Shown: in pieces, positions 11,481 through 25,200 of the stretch | How positions within the stretch are numbered: the stretch's first letter is position 1 | How the letters are laid out: each line of letters starts with the position of its first letter | Assembly (NCBI RefSeq): GCF_003945595.2 | Contig: NW_024104528.1 | Location: forward strand, 1-64,000 | Length of the DNA: 64,000 nucleotides | Reading direction: 5' to 3' | From: Pipra filicauda | Taxonomy: Eukaryota; Chordata; Aves; Passeriformes; Pipridae | Made by a program: the position numbers and the translations under genes | The notes under the pieces: generated by a model | What the model saw: the letters and a program-made list of their open reading frames with translations, nothing else | The model's database searches: none | What the model was told of the DNA's origin: nothing

Positions 11481-14400
11481 AGGGACGAGGGACTGACTCC
11501 TTGCAGGTGTGCAGCAGGGCTGATGGATTGCTTCCCTTCCTCAGGGAGAAAGGAACAGGGTCACAGGTTCTCCCACCCTGGAGTGTGTGGGAGGGAGATG
11601 GCACCTGCTGTCCATCCTACAGCAGAGAGCGCTGAGAGCTCCCAGATATCATCAAATGCTTCTCTTCCTCTTCCAACTTCCCTTTGTACATACCATTATG
11701 ATGATTTGTTTTGATGATGCATTTCCAGGAACAAACATCATTTTCAAAGACCTGCAGAGGCAGAAGGAATTTCCTTCTATGAAGGCTTGAGGAGCAGATG
11801 ATTGCTTTAATTTTATTTTTATTAGTAGTCTTACTGTGGACAGTGGCTCTCCTGCCACAGAAAAGACTTCTTCAGCCTGAGGATCCTTCTATTAGATCGT
11901 CTTTCCCCTAAATCTCAATCTCTTCAATAGGATATTTTTGAATGTGTTTTTAATGAGGCTTTACTATTCAACTCTAAAGGGACTTGGAAAAGTCTCCACC
12001 CCAGCCACATGCTCAGAGCAGGGCCAATGCTGAATTCAGACCATCTCACTTGGGAATTTGTCCTGTCAGGTCTTGAAAACCTCAGAGGACAGACCTGTCA
12101 CAACAAATTTTTATGGAGAATTTTTTTCCCCATATATCCAGTTGGCACCTCCCTGTTTCTAATCATGTCCACAGAGCTGGGTCTTCTCCTTAGTGTCCTC
12201 CTAGACGTTGGAGGGCTGCTCTTAGCCCCCCCCACCACCATTTCAGCTGTTCAAGCTGAGCCCTCCTGCTTTGTCTCGACTCCTTATTGCCAGGGACTGG
12301 GTGCTGCTCTTGCAGTTGTAGATGCTGTAGCCTTTCCTGTAACTTTCTTGAGTTTCTTACCAGGGCAGCTTTTGTGTTCTTGTTGAACAAAGTGCTGATT
12401 TGACAAGAAATCTGAACCTTCCTTTACCAGGACTGCCTACGCCTGGACTCCTGAAATTTGGGAGGTGGGTGTGAATACAAATAAGATGGGAAAGGAGGAT
12501 GGGAAGAAAAGTGCTAGGTGAATTTAGCCTGCTCTCTGACTAGTATTCTCAGATTGGATCAACATTGTAATTGATCTCTCAAACCTTAATCTACAGAAGT
12601 CCTGAAGTACTTCTGTGAACTTCAAGTATGGGAATAGCTCTGGTAGAGTTTTGTAAGGTTTCTTGCATTAGAGTTAGCAAGAAAATGGAAAATAAGTTCA
12701 ATGAATCTGGAAAGGAAGCGAAGGGATATTGCAGGGATACCAAGTGGGTTGTATCTTATTGTGTCAGTGGAGATGTTGTGCAGTTTTGGCTAACCCAAAT
12801 AAAACTCCAGCAGTCTGTAGCATGACAGTGCGGGTGTACTCCTAGTTTCTGGAGGTGTTTTTGATGTTCCCATGCTCCAATTTACTCCTGTCTTGAGTGC
12901 ATGGAACTGCCTTTACTATAAAAGAGTAGTGTGAAAGTTAATGGCTTTACCCAGTGGCATCATGTGAAAAATGTTTTCTTGTGAGTAGCACTGGAAATGT
13001 GTGCGCTCTCAAAGAGATTGGAAATGTGAGCTCCAGTTCTCCAAGAAACAGCCAAAAGGACTGAACCAAAGGTGTTGGTGTTATCCAAGTGAAGCTGCTG
13101 AGAGATCATGATTGTTTTACTTCTTGACAGAGAGTTCTGTCTATTGGGTGGGACACATGCAGTGAGAATTTTCATCTACAGCCATAAAACTTTAACCTTT
13201 GCAGTCAGTTGGGGTTTTTGGACAACTTCCAGATCTCATAAAATTGATGTTTATGAATTATAAATAAAAGCAAATGTACCTAAAAACTTGGATGCCATAT
13301 TGGCTACTCTTAATGTATGTTGTAACAAAATGTAACTTCACTCCAGAATTGGTGGCAATCCTGAAATCTATAGCGGTGTCCATACTGCAGTATTGTCATG
13401 GAGGTCTCTCAGATGGAAGGAAATTGATGTCATAAATGTATCAGAAAACCATAACAAGTCTGTAGAAATTTCTGCTTGCAGCAAAGGCCACAATTTTAAG
13501 TATAGGACAAAGAGATAATAAATTATAAATTCAGCAGGGAACAAGGAAGTAATGTAGCAACTGCAAAAGATCCAAACATATGGAAAATTCAATTCTGTGG
13601 AGAATTAAGTCACTATTACGTAATGAGGATCAATGGAAATGAGCTGATGTCAGTATTGGACTGGCTTAATGCATGGATGGAAAATTGTTTTGTCTCAGAG
13701 AGACCTGCTAATAGGAGTGGAAGTTCCATGTATGCTGCATGTCCATTAACTGTTGGGGTTTTTTACCTAGGAGGGGCCTGATCCAAACCCGGCAGAAGTA
13801 AATAAGGTTTTCACTAACCTGAATCTCATTTGGGGTCTGAATCTAGAAGATCTGTAGGAGATGGCAAACAGTAAGAGCCTGGGATGCACATCTACCTCAT
13901 ACTGGTTGTTTGGGGTGAAATTTATCCCTTTCTTTCTATCTGTCTGAGCCTTTTGCACTACAGGTTACCTGTCTGTCCCTCCAAGTGGGGCCACAGTGGC
14001 CTGGCAGCCTTGGAAAGGCCCTGCCCAGGTAGGAGCGTGAACCCCCACCTGTGGACTGGAAAGGGCTTTACCTGGCCCCAGGAGAGAGGGGTGTTTCCTG
14101 TGCCCAGAGAATGGGAATTCCAGAAATGTTGCACACTGATACCATTGCAGAAGTGTCCAAAGACCTTCCTGGCCTTCCTATGGCATGACTGTGATCCTGT
14201 GAGACTGAGCATGTGGTGGGGAAGGGATGCAGAGCAGAAGAAAAGCCCCTGCATGAGCTGCATGAGTTGTCCTGGAGGAGGACATGCAGCTGAGGCACCT
14301 GGGAGAGTCCTGTGCTTGGTGTTCTGTTGTGACAGGGCTTGGCAGCAGCAGCAGTCTTGGAGCTTGTCCCTGAAAATGAGCCATCATTAGCCTGGCAGCT

Positions 14401-17400
14401 GTGCAGGGAACACCAGAGTGTGCTCCTTGGCGTGAGCAGGCTCTAGCTGATGTTACTGGAGGACTGTCCTTGGGAAGGAGTGGCAGCAGTGCACAGTCCT
14501 AGGTGTGCACATGTGTGTGCTCTGGCCAACATGAGGGAATTGGCACCACAGGAGTGCACAGTGCCACAGAGCCTCCCACCTGGAAGAGCAACTTGGGTTC
14601 AGTGGGAGCAGTCCTTCTTTGGCCACTGGCTATTGGGCACTTTGCTGGCCCTGAGAATCCAGCCAAGCATCCTTGCTGCCGATTTGAGAGCCAGGATGAG
14701 GTTTTGGGGGGTTCTAGAATGTGGTGGATTTGTGGGATTTTTATGGTTGATTGGTTGGGTTTTGATGGTTTTCTTTCTGGTTTGTAAGTGAGAATAATGG
14801 GGAAGGCACAGTATGTAATGGTTTAGTAAGAAGTTCATACTCTGGGTACCTTGGACATTGAGACAGTGGACTGTGACTTACTTGAAGGTGCATTTGAGTG
14901 ATGAGTATCAGGCACATATTAACTAGAAGGGATCTTCTGGTGGGAATCAATGGGCTTCATGAGAGACTTTTCCTCATATGAAATAGGCTGAATATTCTGA
15001 GTTTTACTATGTATAAAAACATGCTTCTGAATCAACAAATTAGGGGGAAATGTCAGCTGTTAAATGTTAGTGGATGGAGCTGTCACATGAACTGAGCGTG
15101 TGGGTGGCTTTGAATTAAGAGATGTCAGAGGTGGGGAGAGTGGGGAGAAATAAAAAGGGATGGGATGGTCTGACCTTTGACGGTTCCCAGTCCAGTGAGA
15201 GCCTGAAGGGAGTGGATGAAGTAAGTGAGGCTTATAAGGGGGTCATCACAGGAGAGGACCTGAGTTGCTGAACATGTCACAGCCACTGGAAAGGGGAGCT
15301 GCTGTCCCTGCCCTTAGCTCTACCCCTAACCAGGCACTTCTAGTTGCTGTGCCTGCTCTGACAGACCACCTTCTGAGCTGATTCACCTGGCCAACCTAAC
15401 ACAGAAAAAAAAAAAACGCAAAACAGAACAACTCAAACCCTTTTGTTGCTGTGTGTATCTTCCTTTGAATGAGAGTTGATGTGGCTCATCATAAACTCAG
15501 GATGGATACCATTCCAAGTGCAAGGAAGGGCTGAAGCTATGTAGCCAAAGAGGAAAGAGGAGCACAGGAATTTAATTAGCTCTGTGGGTTCCTTGTTTGG
15601 AAGGTTTATGGGTCTGTGAAATAACCTTGATGTTTCCAAAAATGAACTCACTGAAAGGATATGGAGGGGGTTCTGACATGAAGAAAGCAAACAGGCTTAT
15701 TTTCATTTCCTTATACATTTCTTTTGCATTTCTAGAAAGCCTGTTCATCTTAAGAAATATTCTCTATGATATGGAATAATCACTTAAAATTATGCTACAG
15801 AGGTGAAGACACCCTTGGATTTGTGAGCAATATTAAAGTGATTGTGTCCTAATTCTTGCCCAGCAGCTATGCAGATCCATTGAAAGCTGGCCATTGTCTT
15901 TCCTGAGAAACAGCTGCTCAGAAATTTGGGAGGAAAAATATTTTATTCCTCACATTCTGGTGGATTTGAGACTCACAGCTGGTTGAGAAGCCTGCCAAGA
16001 CTCCACACTGTTTTGGAAATGTACAGTAAATGGGCATAAATAGCTCTAAGCCCTTCTTGGACTTAAGGGTGAAAATGTCTTAATGCTGGAAAGGTGTTGA
16101 ATGTCTTTTTCAAAGTAGAAATAAATCAGAAGGGAATTGTGCTGTCTTTGCCAACAAATAAACTAATTTTGGGGAATTTACTGTCCCTGTTTCCACAGAA
16201 CCTCTTAGGCTCTGCCTGTTGGCTGGAGCTGTCCAAGCCCTCCAAGGCCTTTGTGATAATGTTTATGTTTGAATACAATATTCAACCTAAAAAATGGTTC
16301 TTAAATTAGATTCTTTGACTGATAGTATACATAATTTATGTTACTTCAATCTGAGGACCAAATTCTCACTGTATTACTGAAAGTCTCCCATTGACTTCAA
16401 GGAAATTAGACTCTAGATCTAGCAGACTGGGTTAAACCAGGAAAGGCAGACAGGTCTCTGTCAAAATGACTTTGTGCTAGCAAATGCAATTTCTTTAAGT
16501 GCCCCCCTGAGTAAACTATTCTGATTTGCTTTTTTGAGCTCTCTTCCCCATCCACAACATGGAGAAAAGTTTATATGAAGTATTTTGTTTGACTGCTGTA
16601 AAGCAAGTATTTTGTTAACCGTAAATTGAAAAGAAATATGTTTGCCCCAGTCTTAAAGCCTGTCTCTGGATGAAAAAGTGGATGTTTTCTGGATTAGGAT
16701 GCAGTGGTGGTACTCAGACATGGGGATGGTCTTGTCCACCTCAGATGTGTGCCCAGATTGGGATGTTATTGTCCAAGGGGGTGGGCTGTGGATGGGTGAG
16801 CTTGTAGATAAGTAAAGAACTGGCTAAATTTTGAGGCTGAATAAGAAAAAGATAGTGGTTTGTACTCAGCCTGAACTCCTGCCTTCAGGGTGTGTGGAGA
16901 GGCCCTTGCCTGAGTGGAATGGCTGAAGGCTGTGTGAGCTGTATTTAGCCATTTTGTGAGAGCCCTGCATACACATCCTGTCTGTCCAAAGCTGCTCTTA
17001 TTTGTGGCCAGGAGCTGCTCATGTGTGGCTTTCACAGTGGGATAAATATTGTGTGTGCTGTCAGTATAGTAAGAGTTCTTCAGGTTGACTTCCTTCCTCT
17101 GGTTGTAATAGGTCAGTCTACTTGGAGCAACCCTGTCCATTGGTGAAGCTCAAATCAGGGTTTCTTTGATGTAGAGTGAATTGTTCTCTTGGGATGAAGT
17201 TCAGGCAAGAGGCCAAAAGCCCAAGACTTTAACAAAGAAACATCAACCTATTTGTATGATTTTTGTATACACTATACAAAAGTCCTGAACAAGATGTTCT
17301 TCTAACCCCATGAAAAGAAAGGGCAAGAGAGAAGGTGTGATGCATTAGTGGGAGGCATTCAGATGCTGCCAAAATGGGGTGATGTAACTTGACACAGTGC

Positions 17401-17754
17401 CAGTGTTTCTGCTCTAAACTGAATGCAGGTGAATGCTGATTAAAATGAGCCCACACAGTATCTATCTGCTGCAACTGTTGTTTGGTTTAAGGTATCATCC
17501 AGAAATACAGGTTGGGGAACCATGTTCTGTCTGTCTGATGATATATGGGTATTCTTCTCTCTATATTTTCATCCTAAAGCAAAAATACAAACAACCCACA
17601 GATACACAATGTTGCTTGCTCTAAATAACCCCAGACACACCTTACTACTTATGTTTGGGTTTTGATGATTAGACAGCTTGGGGAAATGTTGGCTTTATTT
17701 ATTACACCCTCTTATCTTACAGTCTTGATGTGTGTAAAACTCTGGTAACCAGCT

Positions 17755-18799
17755 TGCTAGATGAAGGGAGAGCAGTGGGTGTTTATTGACTTAATTTCGA
17801 CACTCTCCCATAACATCCTCCCAGGCAACTTGATGAAGTACAAGCTTGAGAAGTGGATGGTGAGGTGAGGCAAAAACTGGTTGAACTGCCATGCTCAATG
17901 GATTGTGACTGGAGACATGAAATCCAGCTGGAGGCCAGTCTCAAGTAAAGTGCCCCAGGGGTTGATACTGGGACCAGTACTGTTCAACACCTTCATTAGT
18001 GGCCTGGCTGAAGGGGCAGAGTACATCCTTAGCAGTTCTGTAGATAACACCAAACTGGGAGGAGTGGTTGATACACCAGGTGGTTGTGCTGCTTTTAGGA
18101 AGGACCTCGCTAGCCTGAAGGAATGAGCCAACAGGGATCTCCTGAAGTTCAAGAAAGAAGGGCAAAGTCCTGCCCAGGTGCCTGTATGTGCTGGGGCCAA
18201 CCAGCTGGAAAGCATGTTTGCAAAAAAACACTTGGTGGACCTGGTGGACACCAAGTTTGAATGTGAGCCAGCAGTGTGCCCTTCTGCCAAGAGGCCAGCA
18301 GCCTCTGGAGATGCATTAGGCACAGGGTTGCCAGCGTGTTGAGAGAGGTGTTTTTAACCCTTTATTTGTCCCTGGTGAGAGACATGAGGAATGGTGGCTC
18401 CAATGCCGGTCTCCCCGGTACAAGAAAGAAGTGACCCACACTGGAGCTGGGTCAGGAAAGGGCCATAAAGATGATGAAGCCAATGGAGCATCTCTTACAG
18501 GAGGGGAGGCTGAGAGAGCTGAGACTGTTCAGCCTTGAGAATAGTCAGTTCAGGGTGATCTCTTCCATATATATGAACGCCTGGTGTGGGGGAGTAAAGA
18601 AGATAGACAGGCTTTTATCAGTGGCACCTGGTGGAAGGACAAGAGGCAATCGGCACAAACTGGAATACAGGAAAATTCCATTTTCTCTGTGAGGGCCGTT
18701 GGAAACTGGAATGAGTTGCTCTGAGTAATGTACTGCAGCTGACTCTGCTCCAAAGAGGGGCTTGGATTAGACATTCTCCAGAGGTGCCCGCCCACCTCA
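17755..18799 (+). mobile_element. CR1 LINE, degenerate 3' half of the reverse-transcriptase ORF
   Basis: A continuous match by eye to avian CR1 from the RT domain to near the 3' end. Recognisable translated blocks include VPQGLILGPVLFNTF, NTKLGGVVDTPGG and, further on, ATKMMK- and GNRHKLEYRKI-like segments. The catalytic box, normally F-A-D-D, reads S-V-D-N, and the frame is broken by stops (for example at 18124) and indels, so the copy is dead. The 3' end lacks the usual short ATTCTATG repeats. It lies in the same orientation as AFAP1L2 inside the probable intron 1. CR1 is the dominant LINE of birds and other sauropsids. Confidence 0.95.
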
Positions 18800-19194
18800 C
18801 ACATGGGAGCAGTGAAACCTCTCGGTTGCCAGCTCAATCCCTGTGAATGGATATCTGTGATAGGAGAGAAATCTGGGATGGAGCATACATTAGTCCAGGG
18901 AGTGTACATTACTCCAGTCCTAACAGATGCTTCTACATCTTCAGTAACAGAGAAGGAACTTTTAAAGAAAAGAGCACACAAGCCATCCTACGATGCTTCT
19001 CCATGGTGGCACAATCTGTGTCAGTCAACGGATTTTTAGCTTCCTGGAGCAGGGCCTGTGTTCCCATAACATGTGATACAGCTCTATGGATGAACACCCA
19101 TCCCATTGCGCTGGATCTGCTTTTGAAACCCTCCAGGTGTCTCTGAATTTGTGGCTCTAAAGCTATTCTATAGATGCAAATCTTGAGTGTTGAC

Positions 19195-19350
19195 AGTGTG
19201 CTGTCAGGGCTGGAAGATGAGGCTTTTCTGTGCTAATGAATTTACTGCCTCCCTGATTTCCTCGAAGCACTGCTAAGTGTGTCATACAGAAAAGTGGTTT
19301 CATTAGCAGTTCTGCTTGACTGGAGGAAAAATGCACTCATTTATTTATTT
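19195..19350. promoter_or_regulatory. CNE-like block with inverted TGCTAATGAA pair
   Basis: TGCTAATGAA at 19231-19240 and its exact reverse complement at 19299-19308 flank about 58 bp. Both contain the homeodomain core TAAT. The surrounding sequence is of even composition and free of repeats. Its regulatory role is inferred. Confidence 0.35.
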
Positions 19351-20029
19351 GGTTGGTTCAGTGTGAAGTCTCTCTTGGAAGGTCAGTCACTTCCCAGGCC
19401 CTTCAAGCTGCTGTTTTCCATTCCTTTGCTGTGAACAAAAGGTGAGCACCCACCCCTGGCCAGTTGTGGTTGATGTGGGCAGAGCTATTGGCCAGTTTGC
19501 CCTCCAGCCCAGCCAAGTGTGGTGTTTGCTGTGTTGATCTTCCTTGGCTGCCCTCTACTTTTAGAGATCTGGAAGTGTCTCTGGGATGCTCCTCACCAGA
19601 GGATTGTCACATTGGGTCTCTACACATATTGGAGTTCAGCTGGGCAGGAGGGACTTGTAGTGGAAAGGAACATCTGTTACTCCTTAGGTGTCACCACTGT
19701 CAAGGTTTCCATCCCTCCAGCAAAGCAGTCCTTAGCCAAAGGCTTGTTAATCTCTGATTTTTCAGGAGGAGAGGGAAGGGCTGTAAGTCTTTGGGATAAC
19801 TGATTTTTTTTTAACTGAAGAGATTAGTTTTGTTTTAAATTACAGTATACTGAGTCAGTGTCTTTGACACCCACAGCTGTGTTGCTGGAGGGACTTGGTC
19901 AGGCAGGATCCCACGTGTCTGCTGTAGCTTTGTGCAGGATGCACCTTGCAAGGGGCCTTGCACAGCTGCTCATGGAGGATGCCACTGGCTCCTGTGCTCG
20001 GTTTTGCTTCTCCAGCAGGAGTGCTCCTG

Positions 20030-20215
20030 TTGGAGGGTGCGAGTGTGCCCAGCAAAACAAATGACATTGTTTTCACATGGTGTAAAACCACTCCCTGCAC
20101 CTTCCCTTGCACCGCTGCCTGTATCCCGGCTGTAAATCCTGAGGGGAAGCAGCGGGCTGAGTCATCTGGCGCTGCATGTGTATTTATAAAACAGAAACAC
20201 TGGAGCACTGCAGGG
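20030..20215. promoter_or_regulatory. Candidate enhancer with AP-1, RUNX-like and forkhead/SOX-like motifs
   Basis: ACATTGTTTTCACA (SOX/forkhead type), AACCAC (RUNX core), GGCTGAGTCATC (AP-1 / NF-E2 type) and TATTTATAAA occur within 170 bp. It is not coding. Motif presence alone is weak evidence. Confidence 0.3.
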
Positions 20216-22168
20216 GCTGGGAGGAGAGACTGGTGCTCAGGAGATCTTGGCCAGAGGTGGTGGGTTCCCCCCACATTCCGTTCCTGTCCTCGGGCTTGCT
20301 TGCTGACATGGATTGCCGCTGAGGAGGCATCAAACTGCTAGGCTAATTTGCTTGTTTTTTCCTTGCAAAGCCTCACACGTGAGCTGAAGGCAGGGACAGA
20401 AGCACAAAAAAGGCTTGCACAGGGGAAGAGCCTTGCAGATTTGCAGTGCTCACAGCTAAGATGAGCTGGCTGGTTGCACTCACCCCACAGCACCCAAGGT
20501 GCTGGGGAGGATGCCTGTACAGCTCTGGCCAATTTGGCTGCTTCTTGCCGTGGCTGCAGCCTGCAGCAATGTAACTTTGATCTCACTTGCACAAGGGGTA
20601 AGCAAGAGGGAGCACCAGGGCTTCTCCTGGGGCCTCTTTGGAGTGGAGTAGCCTGTGCTGTGGCACAGAGGGGCTGAGCCCAGTCTGGTCCTGTGCTCTC
20701 AGGGTTAACTGGTGGTTTTGCAGCCTACTCACATTCCTTTCCATTCCCTTTCCTCCTGGAATAACAAAATCAGACCAGGGAGATTTGGGTTATTGTGCTG
20801 GGTCTCTCCTTCTTCCCTCTGCTTTGGCAGCTGATCTCCTCTTAATGAGCAAAGTTGCCTGGGGGTGCCATTTACCCAGGGGAGGCAGTTTCCCCTGCAC
20901 TGTTGCATTGATTTCTTGTATAAACTGCATGTGCAGCCTCGCTTGCGGGTGCTGTTAGTTCTGTCCCTGCTTTCCCTGAAAAAGCTGGTTCTCAGCAGAA
21001 GGACTGTGTTTGCAAAGCTTCCCCCTTCCTGGAAGGAGCAGGGTGAAACAGCTTGTGATCCTGATACTGTGTGATGGGGAAGTAGAGACAGTGAAGGAGG
21101 AGAAGTACAGCGGGGAGGGATTGCTCCTTTCCTCTCCGTATATCCCACACACATATTAGGAGAACAGGAAGTTTTCTGCTGAAGCAAATGGGCAGGAAAT
21201 GGTGAGTGAATAAAGGAAAGGGCTCCTTCACCTGCTGCGAGTGTGACCTGTGGGACATGCTGCTCAGGCCAAAGAATCCCTGCTCTTAACCTTGCTTGTG
21301 AAAAGGGCTTGCTAACTGGATATAACCCAAATCTGCCAGAGCTCAAAGCAGTAAGTCTGCATGGTGCCTTGTGGCCAGGCAAAATTAATCTGCACACTTG
21401 CAAGAAATAGAAAGCAAGTGTGACATGGGCTCCTTGCACTTGGGGGGTTGTACAGCAGCTGTCTGGGACAGTGGGGTCTTGCAGGCAGCACCTGGCGAGC
21501 TTGAGCCTGTCCCTCAGCAGGGCAGTGCAGCCCCGGCTGGAAGGAGACTGTAGGGCACATTGGCAGTGTCTCAGTAAAGACTCACTCTCCCATCTGGTCG
21601 GGGTCGTGTGCCATGCTGAGAATCAGAACTTCCTATGCTGAGACCCAAGATGCGGACCCAAGCCCTGTGTCCTGTTGGCTGTTTCACAGGTGGGTGGCTG
21701 CTGCTGCTGCCCGTGAATCTGCTCTGCTGTGGAGCACCAGGTATCGATTCAGGCTTGCTGGCCCAATGGTTTCCACCACTGCTGCATCTCTAGCTCCCCG
21801 GGGTCCCCCTGGTTGGGGGTTCAAGGCCAGGGGATTTCTGTTTGTTTGTTTAAGAATGTTTTATTCATTTATTCCTCACATACAGTTCTCATCATTGCTC
21901 AGTCTGTGGCTTTCAGCTATCTTGAAATGAAAAGAAAATACATGTTTGTCTTCCAGCACCTTGGGAGCCAAGGGAACCCTTAACCAGAGCCAAGATGTAA
22001 CGTGGCAGTGCAAACTCTAATATCCGATGTTCCCCCAGATTTGTAATTAAAAGCTGATGATTTTCCCAAGGTTACCAGAAGGACACTAGTTGTCTGGCTG
22101 CCATAACACTAAACCTGTTCCTATGGCAATGAGCTGATTGCAGTTGGAGTTTGTGCTGATTTCAGGCC

Positions 22169-22212
22169 TTTTTTTTTTTTTTTGGTGGTTTTGTGGGTTT
22201 GGTTTTTTTTTT
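22169..22212. repeat. T-rich tracts
   Basis: T15 (22169-22183) and T10 (22203-22212), separated by GT-rich sequence. Simple repeat; it may mark a decayed minus-strand retroposon tail, but no body is recognised. Confidence 0.8.
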
Positions 22213-25200
22213 ACAATGAGTGCTGCTATGCATCTCCCTTCTTCCTGGTGAAACCATGATCCCAGCACAATTTCTGAGGGCTGCAGCATCCCTAAAGGGC
22301 TGAAGGCAATGCCAGGCACTCTGCAGGGATGTCATGAGAAGCAGCCCTGTTCCCAGGGGTCCCTCAGTCCCAATAGCATCCCAGAGATGAAGGGGACCAG
22401 TGCAGCTCCTGTGGCTTCTGCGGGGAACTTTGCTGGTGCTGCCACTTGGTCATTTTTTCTCATAGTATTTTTGTCAGAGGAATGCACCTCCTGACCCACT
22501 GCTTGCAGCGCTGCCTGGGAGAGCAGAGTGCTGGGAGTGGGGGCCCAGCCATGCTCCAGCTGTGACTTGCCAAGTTGCTTCTATTTTGGGAATGGCTGGG
22601 TGTTTCCAGGTCTCCTGGGTACGTGCTGAGTTTGCCTGCTTGTCTTTGTTAGTGTTAGCTGGACAATAGTGTGGACCTGGAAACCAGCTATAATTTATGG
22701 TCTATGTCTTTATTAGGTAAGCAAGAGACAAAATGCATCCTGCTTACCCACCTCTCCTGTTTTTGCAGAAGGGATGCCTGTTGGAGTGGGAAGTGCATAG
22801 GGAGGGCTGTGTTGGTGCAGGTACCACCCATTCTTTTCACCTGGTTGGTGCTACTAACCCACACCTGGTGTAGCAAGGGAAAGAAAAGAGTTTTTTGTTC
22901 TATTGAAAATTTGGGTCCTGCTTCCTACCTGTATTAGAAGATGAAATATGTCAGGAATGAGCACTGTATACATCTTAGGAGTTCCTCTCTTCCCTGATGG
23001 CTGGTTGGGATGCTTTGGGAGGTTTTAGACTGACTACACAGGCATGTTCCTGCCTGCTTTGCTGCTGAGACATCCCCCCCCAGCCTGAACATAGGCTCAG
23101 ATCCCATCACAGACTTGCCTAAGAGTGAGTTGTGAGTGCAAGGGTTCACCATGAAGGGATGGAGTTAACCATATGCTTTAGTTGAACCAGGGCCATCAAC
23201 AGGCCAGTTGCACCAGCACTTCATACGTCTGCCCTTCCAAGTTGCTAAAAATGGGCTTATTAGTGATGGATTAGGGGAAATAGATGAATTGAATGCAGCC
23301 TTCACATCACCTCCTACTGTGCTTGGTACATGCAGGGACTAGAGGACTTTGCTTCAAGTTATCCACAACCCCTCTCAGCAGGGATAGCCATGGGAGTGGC
23401 TCCCTTGGGGCTCTTCAGCTTTAGCTCCAAGTCCTCCTGTTGCTGAATGACTGTCCGAGGCTCCTTGTTTCCATCTTTCTGTGGGCATCCTGAAATGTTT
23501 TAGTCCAGCACAGTTCCCATCTGAAGTCCTTCTGGAAACCAGATGTGTCAGCTCAGCAAGACATCCTGCCTAAATATTTTCAAACAGAAGTTCAAGATTG
23601 CCTTGTGACTCTTAGCAGTCAGACCAGGAGCAGCTCATACTGAATTGGGTTGCATGAAGGGGAGGTTGGAACAGACACCTTTGTCCACAGGGCCTTCTGA
23701 AAGATGACTGAGGACACAGTGGTTGTTTCCTAAGGCAAATACCTGGGGGCAAGCCCCTTGCAGAAGCTGCTGGGTCTCACCTTGGTAGGATGTGCTTGGT
23801 AGAACCACGGTCAGCAGCAGGAGAAGGGAGGGAATGCAGGCAGCTTAGGACATCAGTGAGGTTTTTCCTTCTGTAGCAGAAAAAAGGACACCATGGAAGC
23901 ACTTCTTTGCAGCAGACTGTAATTTTTGAGATGTGCTGTGACACACAGGAAGAGGCTGTTTTGGGGATTCCCAGCTGTGCCTCCAGGTGGGGGTCCTCAC
24001 TGTGCATCTAAGCAGGTTTCCATGCAGGATGCTGCACCAGGACACAGGCTGGCATGGCCAGCGCTGACCACTCTACTGGAGGAAAGAACACCGCTTCTAC
24101 AGGAGATGAATTTGAACAATTCTATCCTTCTCCTGTCACTGTGAGAATAAGAGATTACCAGTAATGCAGCTGGAGTTCATAGGCCAAATTTATTGGTAAT
24201 TCCCAGCTGCTTTGGGATTTTGAGCTAATGCAAAATGGCCATAAACTTAGTCTGTTAGTGCAGTTAACAGGAACTTATAAGGGCTTTGTAGCACCCCTCT
24301 GGGATGGAGTCGCTGGAGCGATGAATCTGGCCCAGGGGAGCTCTGCTGGCATGAAAAGGTCTGGTCCTGGTATCCTCTCACACTTACAGCAAGCAGAAGG
24401 TTTTGCTGGATCCTGACCCATTAGGAGCTTGCTGAGGTTTTTTTATTTTTAATATGGGAAGCTGCACAGAAACATTTTTCGTGCAAGTTCCTCAGGTCCT
24501 GGCTGGTATTTCTGAGTGTGAACAGCCTTTGTGGTGACAGTACTGACCAGGAAACCCTGGTCTCCGGCCTCTGAGCCTCAGAGGTCATTGCCTTTGTATT
24601 GCAGGGGCTCCTACCCCAAGGAACAGTAGCAGCATGTATATATGTATATGTAGGGGAATGGCTTAAATGAGAGAAAACGGGAGAGAGCAGCTCCAGAAGA
24701 ACTGATATGCAGAGGAGGTGCCTGTGATGCTGTGCAGTCTGAGCTTGGTTTTGGTCCTCAGTCCCTCCCATCCTAGAGAAAAGCTCTACTTGGCATATGG
24801 GGTTGTTGTCTATTGAAAGGTGGTGGATTTTGTCTTTTTTTTAATTCTTCAAAACAAACAAAATCCCAAAGTTTGGGCTTCCCATTGAACATGGAGTGGT
24901 TTGTGGTTTCCCATTTCAGTGAAGTACAGCTTGCATTTGTTTGGCTTTCATCTTGGTTTTTCTCTGGTGTTTCGGAATCCCCAGAGCTGGACATCTGGAT
25001 CTAATGTGAATTGGGAAACTTCTTCTGTTTGTGCCTGCATAAATCTGGAGTTTCCTGATGAAAGAGCATCCTTCTCTGTGCTTAAATTAAAACATTTTGA
25101 TAGGCTTCAGTGGGGCTGCATAGATCTCTATGAGATGGAGATACAGCTCCAGTAGATATCTGTGGTGATTGCACAGCAATACAGTGCTACTGATGTATCC

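Larger units (their letters stand above)
1..17754. other. Non-coding, probable intron 1 of AFAP1L2 (first part)
   Basis: Only short open frames with no recognisable protein similarity and no coherent splice chain. No CpG-dense promoter and no short initiator exon ending in AAAG-GT was found. Contents that can be named: an AT-rich duplicated block at 611-677, a CCGG-centred palindrome with a poly(A) run at 2014-2040, two short tandem duplications (5444-5477, 8521-8540), a weak MIR-like fragment near 2540-2620, a consensus CRE at 11236-11243 and a CNE-like stretch at 9975-10110. It could also contain intergenic sequence upstream of the gene if exon 1 has diverged beyond recognition. Confidence 0.7.

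Noticed and set aside
17895..18323. Minus-strand 142-codon frame
   Set aside because: It is the antisense shadow of the CR1 element.
20729..21439. Longest non-exonic open frame (236 codons, minus strand)
   Set aside because: Ser/Pro/Cys/Leu-rich composition, no domain or motif, no splice partners; expected by chance in 64 kb of moderately GC-rich DNA.
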